NCBI GenBank assembly: GCA_963775625.1
Contig: CAVZJM010000003.1
Span: 124,001-188,000 of the forward strand
Reading direction: 5' to 3'
From: JAIBJN01 sp963775625
Lineage (GTDB): Bacteria > Actinomycetota > Thermoleophilia > Gaiellales > Gaiellaceae
DNA: 64,000 nt
Part shown: positions 23,937 through 32,791 of the stretch, piece by piece
Numbering within the stretch: position 1 is the stretch's first letter
Layout of the letters: the number at the start of each line of letters is the position of its first letter
The notes under the pieces: generated by a model
Told to the model about the DNA's origin: nothing
The model's database searches: none
What the model saw: the letters and a program-made list of their open reading frames with translations, nothing else
Made by a program: the position numbers and the translations under genes

Positions 23937-24917
23937 CTACTCCTTGCCGACCGTCCGCTTGACGGCCGCGAGCACGTCCTCGGCGTGCGGGATGACGTAC
24001 TGCTCCATGACCGGCGCGAACGGAACCGGCGTGAAGGTGGCGCCGACGCGCTCGATCGGCGCGTCGAGGTAGTCGAAGGCGCCGTGCTGGACGACGGCCG
24101 CGATCTCCGCGCCGAAGCCCATGCGGACGATCGCTTCGTGGGCGACCACGCAGCGCGTCGTCTTCTTCACCGAGCCGACGATGGCCTCTTCGTCGAGCGG
24201 GATGAGCGTGCGCGGGTCGACGACCTCGACCGAGATCCCTTCGGCCTCGGCTTCCTCCGCGGCCGTGAGCGCGTCGTGCACGAGCCTGCCGGTGGCGACC
24301 ACGGTGACGTCCTCGCCCTCGCGGTGCACCCGGGCCTTGCCGATCTCGATGCCCTCGATCTCGTCCGGGACCTCTCCCTTGAGGTTGTAGAGCGTCCGGT
24401 GCTCGAAGAAGACGACCGGGTTGTCGTCGTAGATCGAGCTCCAGAGAAGCCCGCGCGCGTCCACGGGCGTCGAGGCGAAAACCACCTTGATCCCGGGCAC
24501 GTGGACGAACCACGCCTCAAGCTGCTGCGCGTGCTGGGCGCCCGGTGACCAGCCGGCGCCGCCCTGGGTTCGGAGCGTCAACGGCACCTTGATCTGCCCG
24601 CCCGACATGTAGCGGTGCTTCGCGGCCTGCTGGACGAGCTGCTCCATCGCCAGCGTCATGAAGTCCTGGTACATGATCTCGACGATCGGGCGCATGCCGG
24701 AGACGGCCGCCCCGATGCCGGCGCCGACGATGGCCATCTCGGAGATCGGGGTGTTGCGCACCCGGTCGGGCCCGAACTCGTCGAGCATGCCCTGCGTGAC
24801 GCCCATCGATCCACCCATCTCGGCGATGTCCTCGCCCATGACGAAGACGTCCTCGTCGCGGCGCATCGCCTCGCTCATCGCGTCGCGGACCGCCTCGCGG
24901 TAGGTCAGCTCAGGCAT
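23937..24917 (-). CDS. 2-oxoacid dehydrogenase E1 beta subunit
   Basis: 326 residues from ATG 24917, which overlaps the E1 alpha stop by 8 bp. Typical transketolase-like blocks are LTYREAVRDAMSEAMRRDED, VFVMGEDIAEMGGSMGVTQG, and RVRNTPISEMAIVGAGIGAA with the Glu that activates thiamine diphosphate. The C-terminal domain includes VVDPRTLIPLDEEAIVGSVK. With E1 alpha it decarboxylates a 2-oxoacid and passes the acyl group to E2. The alpha/beta split E1 is shared by pyruvate, branched-chain and acetoin dehydrogenases, so the substrate is not fixed by sequence here. Confidence 0.93.
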   Translation of the reverse strand: MPELTYREAVRDAMSEAMRRDEDVFVMGEDIAEMGGSMGVTQGMLDEFGPDRVRNTPISEMAIVGAGIGAAVSGMRPIVEIMYQDFMTLAMEQLVQQAAKHRYMSGGQIKVPLTLRTQGGAGWSPGAQHAQQLEAWFVHVPGIKVVFASTPVDARGLLWSSIYDDNPVVFFEHRTLYNLKGEVPDEIEGIEIGKARVHREGEDVTVVATGRLVHDALTAAEEAEAEGISVEVVDPRTLIPLDEEAIVGSVKKTTRCVVAHEAIVRMGFGAEIAAVVQHGAFDYLDAPIERVGATFTPVPFAPVMEQYVIPHAEDVLAAVKRTVGKE

Positions 24918-25884
24918 AGACGTTCTTGAGGGCATCCTCGGGCTTCGGATCCGTGCCCTTCTTCGCGAACTCGACCGAGTCCTCGGCGATCCTCGTCGCC
25001 TCGCCGTCGAGCTCCGCGAACTCCTCGGCGGGGAGCTGGAGGCGCGCGCGCAGGAGCTCGATCGGGTCGCGCGACTTGCGCAGCTCGTGGATCTCCTCCT
25101 TCGGGCGGTACACCTGGGGGTCGCCGACGTAGTGCCCGGTGAGCCGGACGCAGTCCGCGACGACGAAGACGGGCCCCTTGCCGTCCCGCGCGTGCCTCAG
25201 CGCCTTCTTTGCGGTCTCGAACACGGCCTCGACGTCCTGGCCGTCGACGGCCAGCGAGACCATGCCGTAGGCCTCGGCCCGCTTCGTCATGTCCTCGATG
25301 GGAAGGTGCTGCGCCGACGGGGTCGACTCCGCGTAGCGGTTGTGCTCGCAGACGAAGACCGCAGGAACGTTCCAGAGCTGCGCGAGGTTGAGCGACTCGT
25401 GAAACGTGCCGATGTTGGTCGCGCCGTCGCCGAAGAAGGCGACCGCGACCCGCGGCTCGCTGCGCAGCTTGAAGGCCAGCGCGGCGCCGACGATGCCCGG
25501 CAACCCGCCTCCCACGACGGCGTTCGCGCCCAGGTTTCCGCGCTCGACGTCGTAGAGGTGCATGGAGCCCCCGTACCCGTGGCTGCAGCCCTCGACCTTG
25601 CCGTAGAGCTCGGCCATGACCTCGTTGGGGTGCGTCCCCTTGGCGATCGTGTGCCCATGCGCGCGGTGGGTCGACGCGATGACGTCGCCCTCTTCGAGCG
25701 CGCGGCAGACGCCGACCGCGACGGCCTCCTGGCCGATGGCGACGTGGAGGAAGCCGGGAAGCTCTCCGGCACGGAAGCGCTCCTCCACCTTCTCCTCGAA
25801 CCGGCGGATCAGCAGCATCTCCCGCAGGAACTCCCTCAGGCGCTCCGTCGGCACTGCCTGCCCCTTTTCCTCGAGGGTTGCCAA
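24910..25884 (-). CDS. 2-oxoacid dehydrogenase E1 alpha subunit
   Basis: 324 residues from TTG 25884. The thiamine diphosphate motif is VAVAFFGDGATNIGTFHESL near residue 166 (GDG..N). The phosphorylation-loop region of the mitochondrial enzymes appears as TGHYVGDPQVYRPKEEI. The first block (LREMLLIRRFEEKVEERFRA) is standard. It opens the operon E1 alpha, E1 beta, E2, VOC. A TAGCTT hexamer (reverse of 25894-25899) lies 9 nt before the TTG, so transcription may start close to the start codon. Confidence 0.93.
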   Translation of the reverse strand: MATLEEKGQAVPTERLREFLREMLLIRRFEEKVEERFRAGELPGFLHVAIGQEAVAVGVCRALEEGDVIASTHRAHGHTIAKGTHPNEVMAELYGKVEGCSHGYGGSMHLYDVERGNLGANAVVGGGLPGIVGAALAFKLRSEPRVAVAFFGDGATNIGTFHESLNLAQLWNVPAVFVCEHNRYAESTPSAQHLPIEDMTKRAEAYGMVSLAVDGQDVEAVFETAKKALRHARDGKGPVFVVADCVRLTGHYVGDPQVYRPKEEIHELRKSRDPIELLRARLQLPAEEFAELDGEATRIAEDSVEFAKKGTDPKPEDALKNVYA

Positions 25885-25921
25885 GGCGCCGACAAGCTAG
25901 CAGGAATAATCTGCATCCCCC

Positions 25922-26575
25922 ATGGCCCTTGCCGACCGAGTCGACGAGATCGTCCGCGGGCTTCCACGCGACTGGGAGCGCGCGCGAATCGAGCTGAGGC
26001 TCGAGGAGGACGAAGACACCGATCGGGCCGCGCTCATCCTGGCCTCGGCGACTCCGGGGAGGTCCAGAAAGACGTTCACCTTTCACGTTTCCCGCGACTC
26101 GGCCGGCGCTGGAACGACACCCGGCCTCGCCCGGCGCGTGCTCGCCCGCCTCGACGAGGAGGGCATCCGAGGCCGACTTCGTCTCGCGGAGGCCGAGCGC
26201 CCTCCAGCGCGGGCTCCGTCGGCTGCCAAGGAGCAGATGGCGCTCGCCGCCTCCTGGGATTCGCTGCTCCGGCGCCTCCCGGCGGACTGGAGCGACCTCT
26301 ACGCCGAGGTCGAGCTCGACTCCAGCGACTACCTCGACCGGGGCGCGCTCCTCCTGGCGCCCGTCAATCCTGCCCGCGCCGGCGGCCCGAGCTTTCGCTT
26401 CCGGGCCGCGAGCCACGAGGGCTACGGCGTCGCGCCGCCGATGGCGAGGCGGGCCTTCGAGCGGCTCGACGACGAGGGCCTGCGCGGGCGCCTTCGGATC
26501 CTGCGCGTCCTCTCGGACACGAGCTCCCCGTTCTCGCAAGGCCCGGTGTGGCGCGAGGACGGGCGGGCGGTGTGA
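25922..26575 (+). CDS. Unknown protein with two tandem copies of one domain
   Basis: 217 residues, divergent from the E1 alpha gene. The protein is an internal duplication. Copy 1 (about 8-90) has IVRGLPRDWERARIELRLEE, DRAALILASATP and TPGLARRVLARLDEEGIRGR. Copy 2 (about 110-200) has LLRRLPADWSDLYAEVELDS, DRGALLLAPVNP and PPMARRAFERLDDEGLRGRL. The shared core is LP-DW, acidic strand, DRGALLLA-P, F-F strand, ARR-RLD-EG-RGRLR. No known family was recognised. Its stop overlaps the next start by 4 bp, so the two form an operon. Confidence 0.75.
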   Translation: MALADRVDEIVRGLPRDWERARIELRLEEDEDTDRAALILASATPGRSRKTFTFHVSRDSAGAGTTPGLARRVLARLDEEGIRGRLRLAEAERPPARAPSAAKEQMALAASWDSLLRRLPADWSDLYAEVELDSSDYLDRGALLLAPVNPARAGGPSFRFRAASHEGYGVAPPMARRAFERLDDEGLRGRLRILRVLSDTSSPFSQGPVWREDGRAV

Positions 26576-26898
26576 CCGAGCCTTCCGAGCCGCAGGTCTC
26601 CTGGAAGGCGATCGAGACCGACGCCGCGGTCGTCAGCGCCGAGGGCGCCGCGCTCGCCCAGGTCGTCGAGATCGCCGGCGACCGCACGGCGGACATCTTC
26701 GACGGCCTCGTGATCGTCTTCGGGCCGCTGGACGCGAAGCGCTACCTGCCCGCCGAGCGCGTGATGGGCATCTGGCCGCGACGCGTGCAGGTCGACCTCA
26801 CTGCCGCCGAGCTCGATGTGCTGAGGCCGTACACGGAGCCGGTCGTCGAGCGCCTGCCGAGGGAGGGCTTCCTCACTCGGCTCCGCCGCCTGTTCTAG
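26572..26898 (+). CDS. Unknown small protein, PRC-barrel-like
   Basis: 108 residues from GTG 26572, coupled to the preceding gene by a GTGA overlap. The central part (GAALAQVVEIAGDRTADIFD, GLVIVFGPLDAKRYLPAERV, MGIWPRRVQVDLTAAELDVL) looks like a small beta-barrel of the PRC type, which often binds RNA or photosynthetic and ribosomal partners. The call is by pattern only. Its 3' end overlaps the convergent DUF218 gene by 26 bp. Confidence 0.65.
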   Translation: MTEPSEPQVSWKAIETDAAVVSAEGAALAQVVEIAGDRTADIFDGLVIVFGPLDAKRYLPAERVMGIWPRRVQVDLTAAELDVLRPYTEPVVERLPREGFLTRLRRLF

Positions 26899-27373
26899 CG
26901 CGTCGGGCCATCCTCAGCTGGAGCGGGACGAGCGGGAACACCACGGCCTCACGCAGGTAGAGGCGAGCCGACCCCGGCGTGCGGGCGCCCACGACCGAGA
27001 CCTGGACGCCGGGCAACAGCGAGCGGAAGAGCACTCCGGCGCGGGCGCGGTGCCAGGAGGAGGTGACCACGACCACCTCGCGGGCGTCGAGCTCACGAGC
27101 GTGCGCGGCGGCGTTCGCCGCGTTCTCGGCGGTGATGCGGGCATCGGGATCGCTGAGGAGCGCTTCCGGGGCGCCGGTCCAGGCCCGGCGCATCAGCTCC
27201 GCCTCCGGGAGCCGCCCTGGACGCCGCGACCAGCCGGAGAGAAGGACGACGTCCCCCTCGGCCGCCAGGCTCGCCGCGTGCTCGAGCCGCGCCGCGCAGA
27301 TCGGGTGCAGCTCGTGGCTCCGCCCGTCCGAGTAGCCGAGGACGACGATCAGCCTACGCGCGGAGCTCGGCAT
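26873..27373 (-). CDS. DUF218/YdcF-like protein
   Basis: 166 residues from ATG 27373, which lies inside the 3' end of pheT (20-bp overlap). Family features are the first strand RLIVVLGYSDGRSHELHPIC, then ARLEHAASLAAEGDVVLLSG, the conserved ITAENAANAAAHARELDA, and VVVVTSSWHRARAGVLFRSL. DUF218 proteins include ElyC and SanA, which act in envelope polysaccharide or undecaprenyl metabolism, and YdcF, which binds S-adenosylmethionine. This copy lacks an N-terminal membrane anchor. It is probably cotranscribed with pheST. Confidence 0.8.
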   Translation of the reverse strand: MPSSARRLIVVLGYSDGRSHELHPICAARLEHAASLAAEGDVVLLSGWSRRPGRLPEAELMRRAWTGAPEALLSDPDARITAENAANAAAHARELDAREVVVVTSSWHRARAGVLFRSLLPGVQVSVVGARTPGSARLYLREAVVFPLVPLQLRMARRARTGGGAE

Positions 27374-29639
27374 CGAACCTCTCCGCGAGGGCGGAGACGA
27401 TGCGCTCGCGGATCGCGCGGGCGTCCTCGTCGGAGAGGGTCCGCTCCGGGGACTGGAAGGAGACGTGGAGCGCCACCGACTTCTTCCCCGTCGGGATCGG
27501 GTCGCCGCGATAGACGTCGAAGACGGCCAGGTCGCGCAGCTCGGGGCCGGCCGCCTCACGCGCCGCGTCGACGAGGTCGTCCGCGAGCAGGTCCTCGTCG
27601 ACGACGAAGGCGAGGTCCTGCCGCAGAGCGGGGTACGTGATCACGTCCTCGTACACGACGTGCTCGGGTACCAGCGCGAAGAACGTCGGCAGGTCGAGCT
27701 CGAAACCGCCCCAGACCCCCTCGAGAAGCGAAGGATGGAGCTCTCCGACCCAGCCCGCCTCCAGCCGGGCGGCCTTCCCCGGGTGGAGGAAGCTCGCCTG
27801 CGTCCGCTCCACCCGAAGCGCGACGTGGAGCGCATCGCAGACGGTCTCGAGGATCCCCTTGGCCCGGAAGAAGCCTCCCTCGACGACACACCCGACGTGC
27901 CAGCGCTCGTCCGGGCGCGGGCCGCCGGAAGGGAGGTAGACGCGGGCGAGCTCGAAGAGCGCGACGTCCTCGTTTCCGACATCGACGTTCAACCGCGCGG
28001 ACTGGACGAGCCCGGAGAGCAGCGTCGTGCGCAGAATCGCCTGCTCGGCGGACAGCGGGACCGGGAGCCGGATCGCGTTCGGGTCCGGATCCTCGGCGAC
28101 GAGGCTCGACGTGTAGGCCTCCGAGCACCCACGGCCGACGAGGATCTCCTCGACCGCCCGACGCAGGCCCTGGTCGCGCGACAGCCTGCCCGCCTGACCG
28201 CGCGGGAGGGTGAACGGCACCTCTGGCAGGTGGAAGCGGGCGACCTCCTCGACCAGGTCCGCCTCTCGGGTGACGTCGCGCGCGCGCCAGGTCGGAACGG
28301 CCACCGAGCCGCCGGATGCGGACGCGAAGCCGAGCTTGTCGAGCAGTCGCTCCTGCTCCTCGGCGCGGATCTCCAGCCCGACGAGCTTGCTGGCCCGCTC
28401 GGGCCGGAGCCGGATCGAGGGAGGCGCCGGCAGCTCCCCCCTCACGTCGGTCTCGCCCGTCCAGCGCGCACCCGCGAGCTCGACGATGAGCTCCGTCGCC
28501 AGCGCCGCGGCCTGCGGCGCGACGTACGGATCGACGCCCTTCTCCCAGCGGCCTGAGCCCTCCGTGCGCAACCCGTGGCGCTCTGAGCTCCGCAGGATGC
28601 CCAGCGGCTCGAAGTTGGCCGCCTCGAGGAGCACGGTGGCCGTCTCGTCGCGCACCTCGGTGTCGAGACCGCCCATGATTCCTGCGAAGGCGATCGCCCG
28701 CTCGGCGTCGGCGATGACGAGATCGGTGGGATCGAGCCTGCGAAGGTTGCCGTCGAGGCTCGTGAACTCCTCCCCCTTCCGCGCGCGGCGCACGATGATC
28801 CGCCCACCGCCGAGGGTGTCGAAATCGAAGGCGTGCAATGGGTTGCCGAGCGCGTGCATGACGTAGTTCGTCACGTCGACGACGTTCGAGATCGGGCGCA
28901 TGCCGGCGGCCGTGAGCCGCGCCTTGAGCCAGGGTGGAGACGGGCCGATCTCGACGTCCCGAAACAGCCGGCCGATGTAGCGCGGGCAGCCCTCGTAGTC
29001 CTCGATCAGCACGTCGACCGGCTCGTCGGCCGATCGCTCCGGGTCGCGGCCCGGAGGCGGGGAGAGCTCGACGTCGTAGAGCGCGGCGACCTCCCGGGCG
29101 ACGCCGTAGACGGCCAGGAGGTCGGGGCGGTTCGGCGTGATCTCGAGCTGGACGGCGACATCCGCGAGAGGGATTACGTCGCCGAGCGGCGTTCCCGGCT
29201 CCCAGGCCTCGGGAAGGACGAGGATTCCTGCGTGGTCGGTTCCGAGCTCGAGCTCGGCCTCCGAGAGGATCATCCCGTCCGAGACGGCACCGCGCAGCTT
29301 TGCCCGCTCGAGAACGCGGCCGTCCGGGAGAACCGCCCCCGGGAGCGCGACAGCCACGGTCGCCCCGGCGCCGAAGTTCCAGGCCCCGCAGACGATCTGA
29401 CGCGGCTCCTCCTCCCCCACGTCGACGTGACAGAGCTGGAGGCGGTCCGCGTTCGGGTGCCGGTCGGCCTCGAGAACACGCCCGACGCGATAGAGCCCGA
29501 GGTTTCCGTCCTCGTCGGCGACCCCGCGGCGGACGATGCGCTCGACGCCCGCGACCGAGACGCTCAGGCGCTCGGCCAGCTCGGTGACGGGGGCATCGAC
29601 GGCGACGTAGTCGCGGAGCCAGGACAGGGGGACCCGCAC
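27354..29639 (-). CDS. pheT: Phenylalanyl-tRNA synthetase beta subunit
   Basis: 761 residues, within the normal range. The N-terminal tRNA-binding EMAP-like domain is seen (VGRVLEADRHPNADRLQLCH near residue 52). The B3/B4 editing domain (PNRPDLLAVYGVAREVAALY), B5 domain and catalytic-like core follow. The C-terminal ferredoxin-fold anticodon-binding domain ends with VFDVYRGDPIPTGKKSVALH and LSDEDARAIRERIVSALAER. Together with PheS it forms the alpha2-beta2 enzyme charging tRNA-Phe. It starts 1 bp after the pheS stop, so the pair is coupled. Confidence 0.97.
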   Translation of the reverse strand: MRVPLSWLRDYVAVDAPVTELAERLSVSVAGVERIVRRGVADEDGNLGLYRVGRVLEADRHPNADRLQLCHVDVGEEEPRQIVCGAWNFGAGATVAVALPGAVLPDGRVLERAKLRGAVSDGMILSEAELELGTDHAGILVLPEAWEPGTPLGDVIPLADVAVQLEITPNRPDLLAVYGVAREVAALYDVELSPPPGRDPERSADEPVDVLIEDYEGCPRYIGRLFRDVEIGPSPPWLKARLTAAGMRPISNVVDVTNYVMHALGNPLHAFDFDTLGGGRIIVRRARKGEEFTSLDGNLRRLDPTDLVIADAERAIAFAGIMGGLDTEVRDETATVLLEAANFEPLGILRSSERHGLRTEGSGRWEKGVDPYVAPQAAALATELIVELAGARWTGETDVRGELPAPPSIRLRPERASKLVGLEIRAEEQERLLDKLGFASASGGSVAVPTWRARDVTREADLVEEVARFHLPEVPFTLPRGQAGRLSRDQGLRRAVEEILVGRGCSEAYTSSLVAEDPDPNAIRLPVPLSAEQAILRTTLLSGLVQSARLNVDVGNEDVALFELARVYLPSGGPRPDERWHVGCVVEGGFFRAKGILETVCDALHVALRVERTQASFLHPGKAARLEAGWVGELHPSLLEGVWGGFELDLPTFFALVPEHVVYEDVITYPALRQDLAFVVDEDLLADDLVDAAREAAGPELRDLAVFDVYRGDPIPTGKKSVALHVSFQSPERTLSDEDARAIRERIVSALAERFDAELRA

Positions 29640-29640
29640 G

Positions 29641-30636
29641 TCAGAACTGCCTCAGAAGTCGGAGGTCGTTCTCCCAGAACATGCGAACGTCGGGCACCCC
29701 GTGGCGAAGCATCGCGATGCGCTCGAGCCCGAGGCCGAACGCGAAGCCGGAGACCTCCTCCGGGTCGTACCCGACGTTCTCGAGGACGTTTGGGTCGACG
29801 AGCCCCGAGCCGCCCATCTCGATCCAGCCCGTGTGCTTGCACACCGAGCACCCGGCTCCGTCGCAAAGAAAACAGGAGACGGAAGCTTGCAGCGAAGGCT
29901 CGGTGAAGGGGAAGAAGTCGGTTCCGAAGGCGACCTCGCGCTCCTCGCCGAAGAGGGCGCGTGCCAGGTGCAGGAGTGTTCCCTTGAGGTCGGCGACCGT
30001 GATGCCGGCGGCGACGGCGAGGCCCTCCACCTGGTGGAAGATCGGTGTATGGGTTGCGTCCGGGGTGTCCCGTCGGTAGGTCCGCCCGAGCGAGACCATG
30101 TAGACGGGCGGCGGCTGCGACTGCATGACGCGGATCTGCGAGGGGGAGGTCTCTGTCCGCAGGACGACGTCGCCGTTCAGGAAGAACGTGTGCAGCGGAG
30201 AGCGCGTTACATGCCCGGGGGGCATGTTGAGGGCGTCGAACAAGTGCCACGTGTCCTCGACCTCGTCGCCGTCCACGATGCGGTAGCCGAGTCCGAGGAA
30301 CACGTCCTCCACCTCCCGGCGGATCTGCGTGATGAGGTGGAGACGACCGCGCGTCCTCGCCTCGCCCGGAAGCGTGACGTCGACGAGCTCCCCGGAGAGA
30401 CGGCTGTCGAGCGCTGCGCGGCCGAGCTCCGCCCGCTTCTCCGCGACGGCGTCCTCGAGCGCCTCGCGGAGCGCGTTGAGCGTCCGCCCCGCCTCCGGTT
30501 CGCGGATCGCGCGGAGCGCCTGCTTCAGGTCGCTCTTCCGCCCGAGGTAGCGGACGCGAGCTTCGTCGAGCTCGGCGAGGGTCGAAGCGCTCGCAATCGC
30601 GCTTCGCGCCTCGGTTTCCACGGCCTGCGTGTCCAT
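29641..30636 (-). CDS. pheS: Phenylalanyl-tRNA synthetase alpha subunit
   Basis: 331 residues. The N-terminal coiled coil (about 1-90) binds tRNA. The class II catalytic core shows motif 2 in VVLRTETSPSQIRVMQSQPP, the Phe pocket region (DGAGCSVCKHTGWIEMGGSG) and motif 3 (FAFGLGLERIAMLRHGVPDV). An operon pheS-pheT-DUF218 is evident. No Phe-rich leader peptide or T-box was noticed in the 23-bp gap to the divergent methyltransferase gene. Confidence 0.97.
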   Translation of the reverse strand: MDTQAVETEARSAIASASTLAELDEARVRYLGRKSDLKQALRAIREPEAGRTLNALREALEDAVAEKRAELGRAALDSRLSGELVDVTLPGEARTRGRLHLITQIRREVEDVFLGLGYRIVDGDEVEDTWHLFDALNMPPGHVTRSPLHTFFLNGDVVLRTETSPSQIRVMQSQPPPVYMVSLGRTYRRDTPDATHTPIFHQVEGLAVAAGITVADLKGTLLHLARALFGEEREVAFGTDFFPFTEPSLQASVSCFLCDGAGCSVCKHTGWIEMGGSGLVDPNVLENVGYDPEEVSGFAFGLGLERIAMLRHGVPDVRMFWENDLRLLRQF

Positions 30637-30659
30637 CGGCGGAGCGTATCATCGGGTTC

Positions 30660-31361
30660 GTGAGCGCCTATGACGCAATCGCGGAGCTGTACGACCCCTG
30701 GAGCCGGACGGTCACGGAGGATGTCGACTTCTACGTCGCGGAGGCCCGCAAGGCCCACGGCACGGTCGTGGAGCTCGGGATCGGAACGGGACGGATCGCC
30801 GTGCCCGTGGCCGCCGCCGGGGTGCCGGTCATCGGTGTCGACTCCTCAGCCGGGATGCTGGACGTCTGTCGAAGACGGGCGGAGGCGGAGGGAGTCGAGC
30901 GCCTGCTCGACCTGCGCCTCGGAGATCTGCGCGAGCCTCCGGTCTTGGAGCGAGTGCGCCTCGTGATCTCGCCCTTCCGGACGCTCCTCCACCTGGAGTC
31001 GGACGCGGAGCGCAGGACGGCGCTGGCCTCGGCCTACCGGCTGCTGGAGCCCGGCGGTCGCTTCGTCTTCGACGTCTTCGCGCCGAGCGTCGCCGACATC
31101 GAGGAGACCCACGACCGCTGGCTGGAGCGCGAGCCCGGCATCTGGGAGCTGGCCTGCTGGGATCTGGAGCGCCGGGTTCTCACGCTGCGGGTGCGCGGGC
31201 CCGAGTCGGAGACCGCGATGCGGCTCTCCTGGCTCCCGACCGACGACTGGCGGGCACTCCTGGAAGAGACGGGGTTCGAGATCGTCGCCTGCTACGGCTG
31301 GTTCGACCTGCGCCCCTACGCAGGCGGCGAAGACTCCATCTGGCTCGCCAAGCGTCCCTAG
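30660..31361 (+). CDS. SAM-dependent methyltransferase, class I
   Basis: 233 residues from GTG 30660. Motif I is VVELGIGTGRIAVPVAAAGV near residue 37, motif II VIGVDSSAGMLDVCRRRA, and the later blocks are LVISPFRTLLHLESDAERRT and LLEPGGRFVFDVFAPSV. This is the UbiE/type-11-like group that acts on small molecules; the acceptor is unknown. TATCAT (30647-30652) lies 7 nt before the GTG, which suggests leaderless transcription, divergent from pheS. Confidence 0.87.
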   Translation: MSAYDAIAELYDPWSRTVTEDVDFYVAEARKAHGTVVELGIGTGRIAVPVAAAGVPVIGVDSSAGMLDVCRRRAEAEGVERLLDLRLGDLREPPVLERVRLVISPFRTLLHLESDAERRTALASAYRLLEPGGRFVFDVFAPSVADIEETHDRWLEREPGIWELACWDLERRVLTLRVRGPESETAMRLSWLPTDDWRALLEETGFEIVACYGWFDLRPYAGGEDSIWLAKRP

Positions 31362-31510
31362 CGGACACGCCGGGGGTCTGACCCGGGCCATGGCCTTCTG
31401 GGGACAGGATGACGGGCTCCGCACCGCCAGCCCAGGCCAGCCCGTGACAACGTTCCCCAGGCTGTCCCCTGCGGACACGCCCGGGGCCTGGCCCCGGGGC
31501 CTGGCCCTTC
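31360..31510 (-). repeat. REP-like doublet with central hairpin
   Basis: Inverse-orientation copy of the doublet at 9310-9480. Read on the reverse strand, units containing GGCCCCGGGCGTGTCCGC (near 31480) and GGGTCAGACCCCCGGCGTGT (near 31375) bracket a stem (ACGGGCT with AGCCCGT, about 31411-31450). CTGTCCCC phrases lie inside each unit. It fills the 155-bp gap between the convergent methyltransferase and NTF2-like genes; nothing else is seen there. Confidence 0.6.
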
Positions 31511-31516
31511 TGGACG

Positions 31517-31921
31517 CTAGCGGCCCCAGCCGGGCGGAGGCTCGTGCCGGCCGTCCTCGACGTGCCAGTACTCGCGGAGCTCCTCGCAGCGCCCGTCCTC
31601 CGCGAAGCGGAGGAGGAGCGCTCCGGGCAGCGTGATCCACGCACCCTCGTCGCGCATGATCGCCCACCATTCGACGACGATCTTGTTCCCCTCGACGACC
31701 GGCTCCCCGAAGCGAAGGTCGAGCTCCTCCTGGGTCGAGGTCGCCTGCGTCCAGTAGGCGCGGATGCCGCCGGAGCCGACGTGGGGCTCGCGGAACGGGC
31801 TCGAGCTGTAGACCGCGTCCTCGGTGAAGAGCGCCACCGCGGCGTCCGGGTCCCGTCCCATCCAGGCACGGCCGTAGGCGGCGATCCAGTCCGCTGCGTT
31901 CATGGCTGCCTTCTTCTCCAT
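31517..31921 (-). CDS. NTF2-like (SnoaL/DUF4440) protein
   Basis: 134 residues. Family pattern: AADWIAAYGRAWMGRDPDAA, VALFTEDAVYSSSPFREPHV, then a conical beta sheet (VEGNKIVVEWWAIMRDEGAW, LLLRFAEDGRCEELREYWHV). This fold serves as small isomerases, hydratases or lipid carriers, and no reaction is assigned. The ATG 31921 overlaps the end of the TrmH-type gene by 22 bp, so the two are cotranscribed. An internal ATG at 31903 is a possible shorter start. Confidence 0.8.
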   Translation of the reverse strand: MEKKAAMNAADWIAAYGRAWMGRDPDAAVALFTEDAVYSSSPFREPHVGSGGIRAYWTQATSTQEELDLRFGEPVVEGNKIVVEWWAIMRDEGAWITLPGALLLRFAEDGRCEELREYWHVEDGRHEPPPGWGR

Positions 31922-32622
31922 TCGTAGAGGGCGATCGCGCCGGCCGTCGCGACGTTCAGGGACTCGGCAGGCCCCGATAGCGGAATCGTCGCGAAGAGAT
32001 CCGCGCCCGCGAGCACCGCTTCCGGGAGGCCTTCCCGCTCGGCGCCCAGCACGAAGAGCACGCGCTCCGGCAGCTCGATCTCCGCCAGCGGCTCGCCGTC
32101 ACGGGGCACGAGCGCGACGCGGGAGAAACCGTCGCCGGCCTCGAAGCCGCCGAGCGGCACGCGGAAGATCGAGCCGGCCGACGCCCGCACGGCCTTCGGC
32201 CCAGTGGGGTCGGCGCAACCGGTGGAGAGGAGGACGAACGCCGGCCCGAGCGCGTCCGCGGCGCGCAGCAGCGTCCCGAGGTTTCCGGGATCCGAGACGC
32301 GCCAGAGCGCGAGCCCGACCGGCGCGTCCAGAGCCTGCGGCAGGTCCGCGCGCCGAAAGACGGCGACCACCCTGGCCGGGTGCGGCAGCGTGGAGAGGCC
32401 CGCCATCACGTCCGGCGCGACCAGCTCGGTGCCCGCCAACCGCTCGACGAGGGCCGGGCGCTCCGCGTCGACCAGCGCCTCGACCGGCTCGAGGCCGACG
32501 TCCAGCCCCGCCGCGACGAGATCCTCGCCCTCGCACGCGAAGAGCGCGAGCTTCTCGCGCTGGCGCCGAGACTCGAGCTTGCGGACGAGCTTGACCCGCG
32601 GGTTGGCCGCGGACGTGATCAC
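31900..32622 (-). CDS. TrmH/SpoU-family RNA 2'-O-methyltransferase
   Basis: 240 residues from GTG 32622. The N-terminal substrate-binding domain (VITSAANPRVKLVRKLESRR, LALFACEGEDLVAAGLDVG) is typical of the rRNA and tRNA branch. The SPOUT knot motifs are LALWRVSDPGNLGTLLRAAD near residue 125, VLFVLGAEREGLPEAVL near 190 and IPLSGPAESLNVATAGAIAL near 213. It methylates a ribose in 23S rRNA or tRNA. A longer ATG start would run into the structured repeat and is rejected. Its place downstream of infC-rpmI-rplT is a common arrangement. Confidence 0.9.
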   Translation of the reverse strand: MITSAANPRVKLVRKLESRRQREKLALFACEGEDLVAAGLDVGLEPVEALVDAERPALVERLAGTELVAPDVMAGLSTLPHPARVVAVFRRADLPQALDAPVGLALWRVSDPGNLGTLLRAADALGPAFVLLSTGCADPTGPKAVRASAGSIFRVPLGGFEAGDGFSRVALVPRDGEPLAEIELPERVLFVLGAEREGLPEAVLAGADLFATIPLSGPAESLNVATAGAIALYEWRRRQP

Positions 32623-32651
32623 GCGAGGAGCGCCCGGCGGAACGCTGCCTC

Positions 32652-32769
32652 CCGCAGGGGTGCGATGGTCGTTCCGAGGCAAGGACGCAGGGAGCGCTCG
32701 TAGCCGGAGGCTACGGGCGCGACTGAGGACGCTGTCCTCGGGGCGAACAGCGCGGCCCTGCGGCTCAGG
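32652..32769 (+). repeat. Structured intergenic repeat, copy C
   Basis: Copy C of the 116-118 bp element, antisense to the rplT/TrmH transcript, in the 169-bp gap between these genes. It has the outer stem CGCAGG with CCTGCG, the central hairpin GTAGCC/GGCTAC and the GAGGAC/GTCCTC hairpin. Unlike copies A and B it lies between two same-strand genes, so it is not simply a terminator shared by convergent genes. Confidence 0.75.
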
Positions 32770-32791
32770 CCGTGTTCCGTCGGGCGCTCCT

